A stretch of 64,000 nucleotides of DNA from Marinomonas mediterranea MMB-1 (GTDB taxonomy: Bacteria > Pseudomonadota > Gammaproteobacteria > Pseudomonadales > Marinomonadaceae), in contig NC_015276.1 of the NCBI RefSeq assembly GCF_000192865.1, positions 1,550,001 through 1,614,000 on the forward strand, given 5' to 3'. The notes below the pieces were generated by a model that was not told the DNA's origin, did not search any database, and saw only the letters and a list, made by a program, of their open reading frames with translations. Shown one piece after another: positions 43,926 through 52,716 of the stretch. A program made the position numbers and the translations under genes. The first letter of the stretch is position 1. Each line of letters starts with the position of its first letter.

Positions 43926-44009
43926 CAGAGAAACAGCCTATTAAGGCGAGAGTGAGCAGGAATGTTAATACCTTTCGATCACTCTTAACGAAGGTAGGCT
44001 GTTTCTCTG
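43926..44009. repeat. Long imperfect hairpin between quiC and tctA
   Basis: Outer arms of 15 bases (CAGAGAAACAGCCTA with TAGGCTGTTTCTCTG) match perfectly. A nested pair GAGTGA/TCACTC continues the stem after a short internal loop. It may terminate the convergent transcripts or be a small non-autonomous mobile repeat. The gap holds no gene. Confidence 0.6.
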
Positions 44010-44183
44010 AAAGGCCCAAAAGGCGAGGGCTAAACTCTCTTTAATTCTTTGTTAACTTTCTTGCCAATACGCTCGATATTGGACGGCGAAACTTGCCTCG
44101 AATAAAGAAGCATTATCCACACGCTGAAGCCATTGGGCTTGTTCACACCTTCCCTAGAGAAGGTTTTCTAAATCCGTTTGTTA

Positions 44184-45683
44184 TTAGCGGAAGCGCTTAG
44201 GCCTAAGCCATTTTCTCCATATTGGTGTTTGGCTTACGAGGATAAATACGATGATACTGAGCAGTATGACGGAAAGTGGGCTGTGCAGTGTATTAACGAA
44301 TAAATCGCTCACACTGCCTCGTTCACTTAATATCGCACGACGCCAGTTTTCATCCGTTAATGAACTCAAAATCACCCCTAAAATTACAGGTCCTACAGGA
44401 AAACCGTATAGGCGCATAAAATAGCCAAAGACACCAAAGGCCAGCATCCACCAAATGTCTATAATGGCATTATTAATCGCATAAGCGCCGACAATAGACA
44501 GTAAGAAGATCAGTGGGATCAAAATGCCTTTTGGGCATTCAACGATTTTAGAGAAAAGCTTAATGCCCGTTAATCCAAAGATGAGTACGAAGATATTCGC
44601 AAGAGTCAGGTTTCCAACGGTAAACCAGAACATGTGAGGTTGTTCAACGAGTAACAACGGACCAGGATTTAAACCATGAATAAAGAGGGCGCCGATAAAT
44701 ACGGCAGTCACGGCATCGCCGGGGATTCCTAACGTTAGCATAGGAATGTAAGCGCCGCCGACCGCAGCGTTATTTGCTGCTTCTGGTGCGATTAAGCCTT
44801 CTTTAGCACCTTGACCAAACGGCACTTTCGGGTTTTTGGTCGTGCGTTTTGCATGGTCGTATGCCATTAGAGCGGCAATGTCTCCACCCGTTCCGGGCAG
44901 TGCTCCAACTATGACGCCAATAAAAGACGTTTGTAGACTCAACGGCATGTATTTTTTGATATCTGACCACTTCGGAATAATGCGTGAAATCTTCTGCTTA
45001 ATGACGGCTTTATTCATATGGTGTAACTGGTGAAGGGCTTCGGAAATACCAAACATGCCAATCATCACAGCAACAGGGTTAATTCCATCCCAAAGTTCGA
45101 TGACACCAAAGGTAAAGCGCTCTTCTGCCGTCATAGGATCAAGGCCAACCGTACCGATGAGCAACCCGAGTGCGCCTGCAAAGATTCCTCTCGCTAAACT
45201 GCTGCCAGATAAAGACCCAACGAGCATAATGCCTAATACACCGAGCATCATATAGTCTCTCGGTTGAAATGTTATGGCGAATTCACTGACAGTCGGGGCG
45301 GCCAGTGCTAGCACTATGATACCCACAAAACCACCGACCACGGACATGACTGTGGATAGACCAATAGCTTCGCCAGCTAAACCTTGCTTTGCAAGTGGGT
45401 AGCCATCTAATGCGGTGGCGATGGCGGAAGGTGCTCCGGGAATGTTTAACAATATCGCGGTACGAGAACCCCCGTATACACCGCCCATATACACACCCAC
45501 CATCAAACACAGAGCGTAATTTACATCCCATGAAAAGGTAAAGGATATTAGAATCGAAACTGCCATGGTGACAGAAAGACCAGGAATCGCACCGACATAA
45601 ATGCCCAAAAAAGTGCCTAAAGCGGTAAGCCCCAATAACTCTGGTGAAAGCCATGACATGGCAAAATACGTAAAAGCATCCAT
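44184..45683 (-). CDS. tctA: Tripartite tricarboxylate transporter large permease, TctA family
   Basis: A 499-aa membrane protein with ~11-12 helices. The TctA signatures are present: FLGIYVGAIPGLSVTMAV, GGVYGGSRTAILLNIPGAPSAIATALDGYP (the NIPG loop), IGMFGISEALH, and ALPGTGGDIAALMAYDHAKRTTKNP. With TctB and TctC it imports carboxylates by Na+ gradient. Likely substrates here are quinate-type or aromatic acids, by neighbourhood only. Last gene of a tctC-tctB-tctA operon; 7 bases after tctB. Confidence 0.92.
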   Translation of the reverse strand: MDAFTYFAMSWLSPELLGLTALGTFLGIYVGAIPGLSVTMAVSILISFTFSWDVNYALCLMVGVYMGGVYGGSRTAILLNIPGAPSAIATALDGYPLAKQGLAGEAIGLSTVMSVVGGFVGIIVLALAAPTVSEFAITFQPRDYMMLGVLGIMLVGSLSGSSLARGIFAGALGLLIGTVGLDPMTAEERFTFGVIELWDGINPVAVMIGMFGISEALHQLHHMNKAVIKQKISRIIPKWSDIKKYMPLSLQTSFIGVIVGALPGTGGDIAALMAYDHAKRTTKNPKVPFGQGAKEGLIAPEAANNAAVGGAYIPMLTLGIPGDAVTAVFIGALFIHGLNPGPLLLVEQPHMFWFTVGNLTLANIFVLIFGLTGIKLFSKIVECPKGILIPLIFLLSIVGAYAINNAIIDIWWMLAFGVFGYFMRLYGFPVGPVILGVILSSLTDENWRRAILSERGSVSDLFVNTLHSPLSVILLSIIVFILVSQTPIWRKWLRPKRFR

Positions 45684-45690
45684 TATTTGA

Positions 45691-46206
45691 TTATCTCCAT
45701 AACGATTTTATTGAGGAGAGAATCTCGCGTTCAGGTACGATGCCTTCTGGTAGTACCACTTGGAAAACGAGTCGAAAAATGATGTATACGACGATCAATG
45801 CCAGCAAACTTATGGATAGCGTATACATTAAGCTGCGACGGTATAAAAATTGAATCGTAACAAATAAAAATGCAAAGCTAGAAAGGATGAATCCTAGACT
45901 TTCCAGTATAACGGAGTACACCAAAATCAACGTCATGACGATTGCGACAATGGGTGGAAGGCAGTGATCTTTAAAGCGCATTCCCTCAACTGCGGGAGAC
46001 TTTAAGGTGTTTAAAAAGGTGATGCAGGACGCTAATATCATAACTGCGGATGCTGCTAAAGGGAAAGCTCCGGGAGAGCTTAACTCGCTGAAACCGGATA
46101 TTTTATAAGCTTGCCAAAATAAATAAACACTACCTAAAACGAGCAAAAAGCAGAACAAGCGTTCACCTGGTTTGCGAGTTTTTTGAGCAGAAAATTGACT
46201 GGACAT
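45691..46206 (-). CDS. tctB: Tripartite tricarboxylate transporter small permease, TctB family
   Basis: A 171-aa protein with four predicted helices (e.g. LFCFLLVLGSVYLFWQ, then GAFPLAASAVMILASC and FILSSFAFLFVTIQFLYRR), as in TctB. The ATG at 46206 has GGAG 7 bases upstream; the longer open frame from 46263 starts without one. Confidence 0.85.
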   Translation of the reverse strand: MSSQFSAQKTRKPGERLFCFLLVLGSVYLFWQAYKISGFSELSSPGAFPLAASAVMILASCITFLNTLKSPAVEGMRFKDHCLPPIVAIVMTLILVYSVILESLGFILSSFAFLFVTIQFLYRRSLMYTLSISLLALIVVYIIFRLVFQVVLPEGIVPEREILSSIKSLWR

Positions 46207-46291
46207 TGAGACTCCAGAAGAAATGATAAGTAGGGCGCAGCCGTGAATAGGATCACGAACCACGCCCGAAAGGTATTAACTTAAAGCGAGA

Positions 46292-47287
46292 TTATTGAGG
46301 TTTTTTAATATCAAATTTTTCAGGTGAGAATTTGCTGAAACCTGCGTTATAAACCAACCAAGAAGACGTTGAACGGTATGCATCTAGGAAGTAGCGCGCT
46401 TCGTCACCCGTGTAGTTCATGATGGTGAAACCACGTTTTTGCATAAGATTAACAAAGTCTGGTTGGAAAGGTGCTTTTTGAAACGCTGCACTGAGTTTTT
46501 GAACGGCTTCATCTGGAGTGCCTTTTTTAACAAACACACCGAAGAAAGGTCCCCAAGGCAAGTATGACTTCATGCCAGGTAGTGTGTCTGTGATCGGCGC
46601 AACGTCAGGCAGTAAATCATTTCGTTCAACGTCAACGGTACTGATGGCTTTCATTCGGCCTGCTTTAATTTGCTCTATAGCTGCGCCTAGTACAGCAGGC
46701 ATAACGTCTATTGCTCCCCCTTGTAGGGCGGTTAGTGCTGGTCCATCACCTTTATATGGGATGCTGATGTAGTCCAGTTTTACTTGAGACTCCAACATAG
46801 CAAGTACGATTGACGTTAGGCCACCTTTACCCGTTGAGCCGATTTTTACTTTGCCTGGATTCGCTTTAGCATAATCGATGAACTCTTGCATAGTGTCATA
46901 AGGTGCATCGTTTCTGGCCATAATCATTGGTGTGCCACGTGCCAATATAGAGATCGGAATCATGTCACTGTAGTCTAGGTTAGACAGGCCTAAGACTTTA
47001 TGCATTTGTGGATTTTCGGCGCCCATTAATAAGGTGTATCCATCGGCTTTTTTCTTGTTAACGTATTTCATTGAAATAGCGCCGACACCACCACTTTTAT
47101 TCGTAAGAATAATGTCTTTTCCTAAGGCATCCTCAACATGAGGTGCAATTGAGCGCATAACGGTGTCAGTTGAGCCTCCCGCTCCCCACATGATGACGCC
47201 TTGAAGGTCTTTAGATGGGTATTCAGCAAAACTTGCTGTGGACGAAAGTGATAGTGCTGCGAGTAATGTAATTGTTGTTTTTTTCAT
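46292..47287 (-). CDS. tctC: Tripartite tricarboxylate transporter substrate-binding protein, TctC family
   Basis: A 331-aa periplasmic binding protein with a signal peptide (MKKTTITLLAALSLSSTASFA). The family's pattern is YPSKDLQGVIMWGAGGSTDTVMRSI, then NKSGGVGAISMKYV and GKVKIGSTGKGGLTSIVL. ATG 47287 has an AGAGG site; the longer frame to 47389 precedes the signal peptide with non-conserved residues. First gene of the operon. Confidence 0.92.
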   Translation of the reverse strand: MKKTTITLLAALSLSSTASFAEYPSKDLQGVIMWGAGGSTDTVMRSIAPHVEDALGKDIILTNKSGGVGAISMKYVNKKKADGYTLLMGAENPQMHKVLGLSNLDYSDMIPISILARGTPMIMARNDAPYDTMQEFIDYAKANPGKVKIGSTGKGGLTSIVLAMLESQVKLDYISIPYKGDGPALTALQGGAIDVMPAVLGAAIEQIKAGRMKAISTVDVERNDLLPDVAPITDTLPGMKSYLPWGPFFGVFVKKGTPDEAVQKLSAAFQKAPFQPDFVNLMQKRGFTIMNYTGDEARYFLDAYRSTSSWLVYNAGFSKFSPEKFDIKKPQ

Positions 47288-47765
47288 TGTAGGGCCTCTC
47301 GTTGCGTCTTTTAAGGGACGGCTTGGCTTAGTTAGTATTGTTATAGTAACGATCAATATGCACTCAATTTTTGGCATTGCATTTGCCAACCTTTACAACC
47401 TTATCTTATGACTTGATGCAGTGAAAGGTAGTATCTATTCCTTATTTCGCTCACTTTATGACCTTTTAGTTATAGATAGCCAAGTTTTTATAAACTTGAT
47501 TTTGAAAAAAATGAGATAACTGAATCTTGATCAGAACAATCGTATATTGACACGCTGACTCAGTATGCATATGTATAGGCAGTTATTTTCTGCAGCACGA
47601 ATATTAGCATTAGATAGAAAGTACTTTAAAGTCGCAAGACGGTAGAGTAATCTGACGAACGTCATTAAGTTAATATTAAGTTTGGTGGATTTTGATTGCT
47701 GTCAGCTAGGAGGAAGTACCCGCGGTGTTCCAGATTCCCTCTCTTTACTTAAGGGGAGGATTACC
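47288..47765. other. Intergenic region upstream of tctC
   Basis: No gene seen. It should hold the tctCBA promoter on the minus strand. I recognise no clear operator. Its right side ends at a solo IS110-end repeat. Confidence 0.4.
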
Positions 47766-47865
47766 CTAGCCTCCATTATTTAGTTGTATAAACGCTCATT
47801 ATGGCTCTGGTTTTACACTAACCCACGGAATTGGAGGCTAGCTCTTGTGGGGAGTCATTATGTCT
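47766..47865 (+). repeat. IS110 left-end segment, solo copy B
   Basis: About 91% identical over 100 bases to the segment next to the IS110 transposase remnant at 28708-28808, with the same terminal inverted repeat (CTAGCCTCC/GGAGGCTAG). No transposase fragment adjoins it here. It ends three bases before the ATG of the GFA-family gene. Confidence 0.65.
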
Positions 47866-47868
47866 TAA

Positions 47869-48273
47869 ATGGATTACTCTACTGAGTGTAGTTGTGGAAA
47901 AAATAAGGCTTTAGTTCAATTGCCACAAGCAATTGAAGAGTATCAGGCTCGTGAATGCGACTGTGATTTTTGCGTAAGTTATGGGCTCGCGTATATCTCA
48001 GATGTAAAAGGCACATTAAGTTTCAGCCCCAGACAAACTATGCATCAACTAAATCAAGGTTCAGGGCAAGCGACGTTTTGGCAATGTAGCAATTGCAAAG
48101 ATATTGTTGCAGTAACGCATAGAGATAATGGAGAAGAAAGAGGCGCTGTTGTAAAAACACTTTTATCCAAATATACACTTCAATCATCGGTAAAGGTCAG
48201 CCCTAAGCAATTGACGTCAGAAGCGAAACCAGAACGTTGGGCAATGGTTTGGTCTAAGGTTGTTTTAGAGTAA
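47869..48273 (+). CDS. GFA family zinc protein (aldehyde-activating type)
   Basis: A 134-aa protein with the paired Cys motifs of the GFA/CENP-V fold: CSCGKNKALV, ARECDCDFC and WQCSNCKDIVAV. Family members bind zinc and some condense glutathione with formaldehyde. The C-terminal block is divergent. There is no normal ribosome site because the IS110-end repeat stops 3 bases before the ATG, so the 5' end may have been replaced and expression is uncertain. Confidence 0.75.
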   Translation: MDYSTECSCGKNKALVQLPQAIEEYQARECDCDFCVSYGLAYISDVKGTLSFSPRQTMHQLNQGSGQATFWQCSNCKDIVAVTHRDNGEERGAVVKTLLSKYTLQSSVKVSPKQLTSEAKPERWAMVWSKVVLE

Positions 48274-48344
48274 GTTGTTGCGCATAAACTCGTTTGTAGG
48301 GTTCACTGGAGCAATAACCTAAAACTCATAGAAAAGAGACAAAA

Positions 48345-48377
48345 AAGAGAGCTTCGCGTTTGTTGCGGAGCTCTCTT
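48345..48377 (-). terminator. Terminator between GFA gene and TonB receptor gene
   Basis: A 9-base perfect stem (AAGAGAGCT / AGCTCTCTT) continues past one mismatch into CGC/GCG, with a 7-base loop. On the minus strand it is followed by a run of T. It ends the receptor gene transcript. Confidence 0.75.
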
Positions 48378-48444
48378 GAGACTTTTATTCTATCTCTCTA
48401 GATTGGTTACCCACGATCTTTTGATGACAGGTCACCCGTTACGA

Positions 48445-50535
48445 TTAGAAGTCGTATTGAGCGCTTAGATAGATACGGCGACGTTCGCCAACGTACGACC
48501 CGATGTTCTTATTGAAGCCTGCTGTCGCATAGACTTCGTCAGTTAGGTTTTTGATCGTCGCTTGCAATGTCCAATCATCCCACTTCGTTTGCCAAGACGC
48601 GTCATACACTGTGTAAGGTTTTACTTTTTGATGGTTGCGGTTGTATTGCTGGCTTACGTAGTCTGCGCCGACTGAGACAGACGACGATAAGCTGGGTAGG
48701 TCGTAACGCGTCCATATTCCCAGTTGATGTAATGGAGAATTTGAGAAGCGATCTGAATCACCTGCGGCAAATTGAATTCCATCCTCATTGTCTTCTTTTA
48801 TAATTGTGTCGTTATAGGCGTAACTGATGTTCGCAACCCAGCGATCGGTAATGTCCGCCATGACGTCCACTTCGGCACCTTGGCTACGTACCTTACCAAT
48901 GGCAATTTTTTTATCGCTGTCATCTGGGTCGTCCTGAAGCACGTTCTCACGCGTTATATGGTAGAGCGCTAGGTTGATGTTTAGACGATTGTCTAGCCAG
49001 TATGTTCTAACCCCCGCTTCGCGTTGGAAGCTTTCTTCTGGGTCAAAAGGGCCACCTTTGGATTCTTGTTGGTCTTCAGCATCGTGAGGTTGGTAACCTG
49101 AAGAAAGTGACACATAAGGTTTTACGTTATCTGACCAATGGTACGTTGCACCTAGGCGAGTCGAGTAACCGTCATCTGAGTATTTTGTACTGTTGCTGGG
49201 GGTTCTGTTGTCTGTGTAATCTTGATCAAAGTGATTGAATCGTGCACCCGCAACAACATCAAGGCGGTTTGTTGCCGACCATTGATCTTGAATAAGCAGG
49301 CCGAATTCATCGGACTCCCGTTTATTATTTTGCTTTAGTGTCATGCTGTAGGTGCTAATATCAGCATCATAAACAGGGTTTGCTAGGCTTAATTCACTTG
49401 CGTTTGCTGTATAGAACAATCGAGAGTGTGTGCTGTTTGTGTAGTCTGCGCCTAACAATAAGGTATGTTTGTCGAAGTCGAAAATGACGTTGCTGGAAAG
49501 GCTAATACCTTCGTTTTTACGCACTTGATCACGGTATTGACGTTCTATCGCATCCTCTGTGCTATTGAGGCCACGCAGTTCGTGATACTTCTGTAATTCA
49601 GTCCCTTTAAAATAACGTAAGCCAATATCAGCGCTGACGGTATCATTAATGTCGCTTGCTAATTTCGCTTGAAAAGTTTCACCGTCTAACTGTTGGTAGT
49701 CGCCAGGTTCGTTGGCGTTCCATGAATCGTCTGCAAGGAAGTTGCCTTCATCATCGGTTGGAATACCGCGCAAACGTGCACCGTGAAACTTCTGATAGAT
49801 GTTTGAATATTGAACGGTTAACGTCGATTCATCGTTGATGTCCCATTCGTAACCTAGGTCAACGTTTTCGTTATTCTGGTCGACGTTATTACGGTACGAG
49901 TCACCCTTATCTTTATACAGAGAGAGTCGGTAGCGATGATTCGCCTCGGCATCGATTGGGCCCGACGATGAGAACTGAGTTGATAGGTAGTCTTTGTTTC
50001 CCGCAGTGACCTTAATAAAGGTTTCTGGCTCATACGTAGGTTTTTTAGTGACATAGTTAATAATGCCACCCGGTTCACCCGCACCATACAATGCACCTGA
50101 GGCGCCTTTAATAGCCTGAATTTCATCAATGTTTGTTAGTTGAGGTACGGTGAAGAAATCGTGGTAAGGGTTGCCTCGCATGCCATCATACAGAACTTCA
50201 TTTTGATGAAAGCCTCGGAACGTCACTGTATTTACGTTGTCTTGAGACACACCTGAAATAGATCGATAGAGATCCGTTATCTGACGAGCGGCTTGATCTT
50301 CTATCAATGTATTAGAGAGTACTTGGATGGATTGAGGTGTTTTATCGATCTCCGTATCAGTACGTGTACCAATACGAGTTTCGTCTTCCTTGTAGTGCGA
50401 AAGCGCTCTTCCCTTAACGACTAATGTTTCTAGCTGAGTCTCGTCAGCAGGTTTCGTATTTGCTTGTTCATCCGTCGCTGCAAATAGGGGAAGTGATAAT
50501 AAAAGAACACTAGAGGAAATTAATGGGTGTTTCAT
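48445..50535 (-). CDS. TonB-dependent siderophore receptor
   Basis: A 696-aa outer-membrane receptor. It has a signal peptide (LISSSVLLLSLPLFA), a TonB-box-like ETLVVKG near residue 35, a plug domain (DKTPQSIQVLSNTLIEDQAARQITDLYRSISGVS, then GAGEPGGIINYVTKKP) and a 22-strand barrel that ends in Phe (AQYDF). It resembles hydroxamate/ferrichrome or coprogen receptors (FhuE/FpvA branch), but the ligand cannot be fixed by reading. It is divergent from the Fe-siderophore ABC importer with a Fur box between. Confidence 0.92.
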   Translation of the reverse strand: MKHPLISSSVLLLSLPLFAATDEQANTKPADETQLETLVVKGRALSHYKEDETRIGTRTDTEIDKTPQSIQVLSNTLIEDQAARQITDLYRSISGVSQDNVNTVTFRGFHQNEVLYDGMRGNPYHDFFTVPQLTNIDEIQAIKGASGALYGAGEPGGIINYVTKKPTYEPETFIKVTAGNKDYLSTQFSSSGPIDAEANHRYRLSLYKDKGDSYRNNVDQNNENVDLGYEWDINDESTLTVQYSNIYQKFHGARLRGIPTDDEGNFLADDSWNANEPGDYQQLDGETFQAKLASDINDTVSADIGLRYFKGTELQKYHELRGLNSTEDAIERQYRDQVRKNEGISLSSNVIFDFDKHTLLLGADYTNSTHSRLFYTANASELSLANPVYDADISTYSMTLKQNNKRESDEFGLLIQDQWSATNRLDVVAGARFNHFDQDYTDNRTPSNSTKYSDDGYSTRLGATYHWSDNVKPYVSLSSGYQPHDAEDQQESKGGPFDPEESFQREAGVRTYWLDNRLNINLALYHITRENVLQDDPDDSDKKIAIGKVRSQGAEVDVMADITDRWVANISYAYNDTIIKEDNEDGIQFAAGDSDRFSNSPLHQLGIWTRYDLPSLSSSVSVGADYVSQQYNRNHQKVKPYTVYDASWQTKWDDWTLQATIKNLTDEVYATAGFNKNIGSYVGERRRIYLSAQYDF

Positions 50536-50587
50536 AACTCAACTTTTCTACAGGTTTGTGAAAGGAAATTGAAATTCGAGGGGAATA

Positions 50588-50610
50588 TAATGCTAATGAT
50601 AATTAATATC
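50588..50610. promoter_or_regulatory. Fur box
   Basis: AATGCTAATGATAATTAAT and flanking bases match the GATAAT-repeat Fur consensus in most positions. It lies between the divergent receptor and importer genes, 50 bases before the receptor start. Repression by Fe-loaded Fur of both genes is expected. Confidence 0.75.
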
Positions 50611-50709
50611 AAACCAAATCAATAATGATTGTTGTTAAAATTACTTAAATAAGTAAAATTGGGCCTCTTTGAGCTGCGTGCGGCTTAATATCTGACTTTT
50701 GAGGCGTGA

Positions 50710-51624
50710 ATGATTCGAATATTGTTGAACTTTTCTTTGTTTTTTATGGCGATGACTGCACTAAATACATGGGCGGTGACGGTTCAGGACAGCAAAGGGG
50801 CGTTTTCAATTGACTATGTACCAAAGCGGATTGTCGTGCTGGAGTTTTCTTTTGCCGATGCACTTGCGATTGTGGATGTTAAACCGGTTGGCGTCGCGGA
50901 TGACAAAGACCCTGTGCGATTGTTGCCGGATATCCGAGCAGCGTTTGGAAGTTGGCAGTCAGTGGGAACACGTTCTCAACCCAGTTTGGAAGTGATCTCT
51001 GAGTTAAAGCCTGATCTCATTATTGCGGATATTTATCGGCATGAGGGTGTGTATTCTGAACTTCGAAAAATAGCGCCTACGTTAATGTTGCCCTCTAAGC
51101 GCCAGCCCTATGGTGAGTTGCTTAAAGCAACGGCGATCATTGGCAATGTGATTGGTAAAGATCAAAAAATGACAGCACGGTTACGTGAGCATGAACGTCT
51201 GATGAGTGCCTATAAGCAGCAACTTCCTCAAGGCATGGAAGTTCAAGTTGGTGTGGCGCGCGATGACGCGTTGTTCCTTCATTCAAGTGATTCGTACACG
51301 GGCGGGATTATCGATCGTTTAGGTCTTAAGTTCGCTAAGAGTATTAAAGACGATACAGCGCCTCGCCAAGCAAGCATGGAACAATTGTTGTTGATTAACC
51401 CTGAGAATCTGATTATCGGTGAGTATGTTAAACCCAGTATATTGGGTAAATGGCAGCATGAGCCGTTATGGTCGCTTTTGAAGTGCGTTCAAAATCATCG
51501 TATTTTCGGTGTCGATGCCATGCTTTGGGGTAAAAACAGAGGCGTGTTGGCATCGGAGAAAATGGCGGCTGACCTCGTATCCTATCTCGGGATTGATGCA
51601 AAATCGCGGCTTGTATCTCAATAA
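50710..51624 (+). CDS. Iron-siderophore ABC transporter substrate-binding protein (FecB/FhuD-like)
   Basis: A 304-aa periplasmic protein. It has a signal peptide (FSLFFMAMTALNTWA), the class III binding-protein start (VPKRIVVLEFSFADALAIVDVKPVGVAD), SLEVISELKPDLIIAD and a long backbone helix. It captures the ferric siderophore delivered by the TonB receptor and hands it to the permeases. GAGG precedes the ATG. First gene of the importer operon. Confidence 0.88.
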   Translation: MIRILLNFSLFFMAMTALNTWAVTVQDSKGAFSIDYVPKRIVVLEFSFADALAIVDVKPVGVADDKDPVRLLPDIRAAFGSWQSVGTRSQPSLEVISELKPDLIIADIYRHEGVYSELRKIAPTLMLPSKRQPYGELLKATAIIGNVIGKDQKMTARLREHERLMSAYKQQLPQGMEVQVGVARDDALFLHSSDSYTGGIIDRLGLKFAKSIKDDTAPRQASMEQLLLINPENLIIGEYVKPSILGKWQHEPLWSLLKCVQNHRIFGVDAMLWGKNRGVLASEKMAADLVSYLGIDAKSRLVSQ

Positions 51625-51758
51625 AATCTGCTGTCGGCGTACTTAGAATCTGAATTCTGGGGCGTGCATGAATAAGGGTCGTCATAATTTTTTCCAGTAA
51701 ACAATCTAGCCTGAGATTTAATCTTTTAGTCGTTGGCTTTGTCTGTATATTATTTCTT

Positions 51759-52712
51759 TTGTTGTGGGTGAGTTTGTTCTCATTTTCAGCGTTTTCTCTT
51801 TCCCCGAGGTTGTCGTTACTTGCGCTGCTCCCTAGTCATTTTGTCGATGACGCCACGTTGTCTGATATCGGCTTTCGTATTGTCAGTGATATTCGTTTAC
51901 CACGCGCGTTAGTTGCTGCGCTCTCTGGCAGTGCGCTTGCCGCTGCGGGTGTGATTATGCAAGGGATAACCAATAACCCGTTAGCATCGCCTTCTGTATT
52001 GGGGATAAGCGCGGGTGCTGCGTTAGGAATGGCGTTTGTTTCGACCTTGGCACCGTGGATGGGATTATTTGGGACGAATACCGCCGCACTAATGGGAGGC
52101 GGGATTGTTTGGGCTGTGGTCATGTTATTGGGCTCAAGTTGGCGCTCAGGTAGCGACCACAGCAAACTTGTCTTGGCTGGCGTGGCGATCAGTGCGTTAT
52201 GTGCGGCACTGACAAAAGCGATGGTTATTTTAGAGGAAGATCAGGCGACGGGCGTTTTTATTTGGTTGGCGGGGAGCTTTGCGGATGCTCGATGGCCAGC
52301 TTGGTTTCACTTATGGCCTTGGGTATTGTGCGGCTCCATCGGCGCGATTTTGATTTCAGCGAAGTTAAATGTGCTTCAGTTGGGCGATGATTATGCAATC
52401 AACCTTGGTATGTCACCGACGCGGTATAAAATCGTTGGTAGTGTATTGGTACTGGTTTTGGTCGCAAGCGTGGTGTCAACAGCGGGAAGTTTGGGTTTTG
52501 TTGGTCTCTTAGTTCCCCATATGGCGCGTTTATTAGTGGGTATTGATCACCGCAAACTCATGCCGCTTTCTATGTTGATCGGCGCGTGTTTGGTGGTTGG
52601 TGCCGATATTCTTAGTCGGGCCATTGTTTTTCCGATGGAAACGCCAGCGGGCGCGCTTTTGGCTTTGATCGGCGCGCCTTTCTTTATCTATTTGGTTAAG
52701 AGGTCTTCCTAA
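51759..52712 (+). CDS. Iron-siderophore ABC permease (FecC-like), start uncertain
   Basis: At least 317 aa with FecCD signatures: DIRLPRALVAALSGSALAAAGVIMQGITNNPLASPSVLGISAGAALG, then GFVGLLVPHMARLLVG (ATPase-contact loop). The frame has no good start at 51759 (TTG). Upstream in the same frame the first helix continues (LRFNLLVVGFVCILFLLLWV) back to ~51672. An ATG at 51668 with a GGGG site is one base out of frame, just before a run of six T (51688-51693). With five T it would be in frame. Either a sequence error or slippage at the T run, or a rare CTG/TTG start. Confidence 0.83.
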   Translation: MLWVSLFSFSAFSLSPRLSLLALLPSHFVDDATLSDIGFRIVSDIRLPRALVAALSGSALAAAGVIMQGITNNPLASPSVLGISAGAALGMAFVSTLAPWMGLFGTNTAALMGGGIVWAVVMLLGSSWRSGSDHSKLVLAGVAISALCAALTKAMVILEEDQATGVFIWLAGSFADARWPAWFHLWPWVLCGSIGAILISAKLNVLQLGDDYAINLGMSPTRYKIVGSVLVLVLVASVVSTAGSLGFVGLLVPHMARLLVGIDHRKLMPLSMLIGACLVVGADILSRAIVFPMETPAGALLALIGAPFFIYLVKRSS

Positions 52713-52716
52713 TCTT

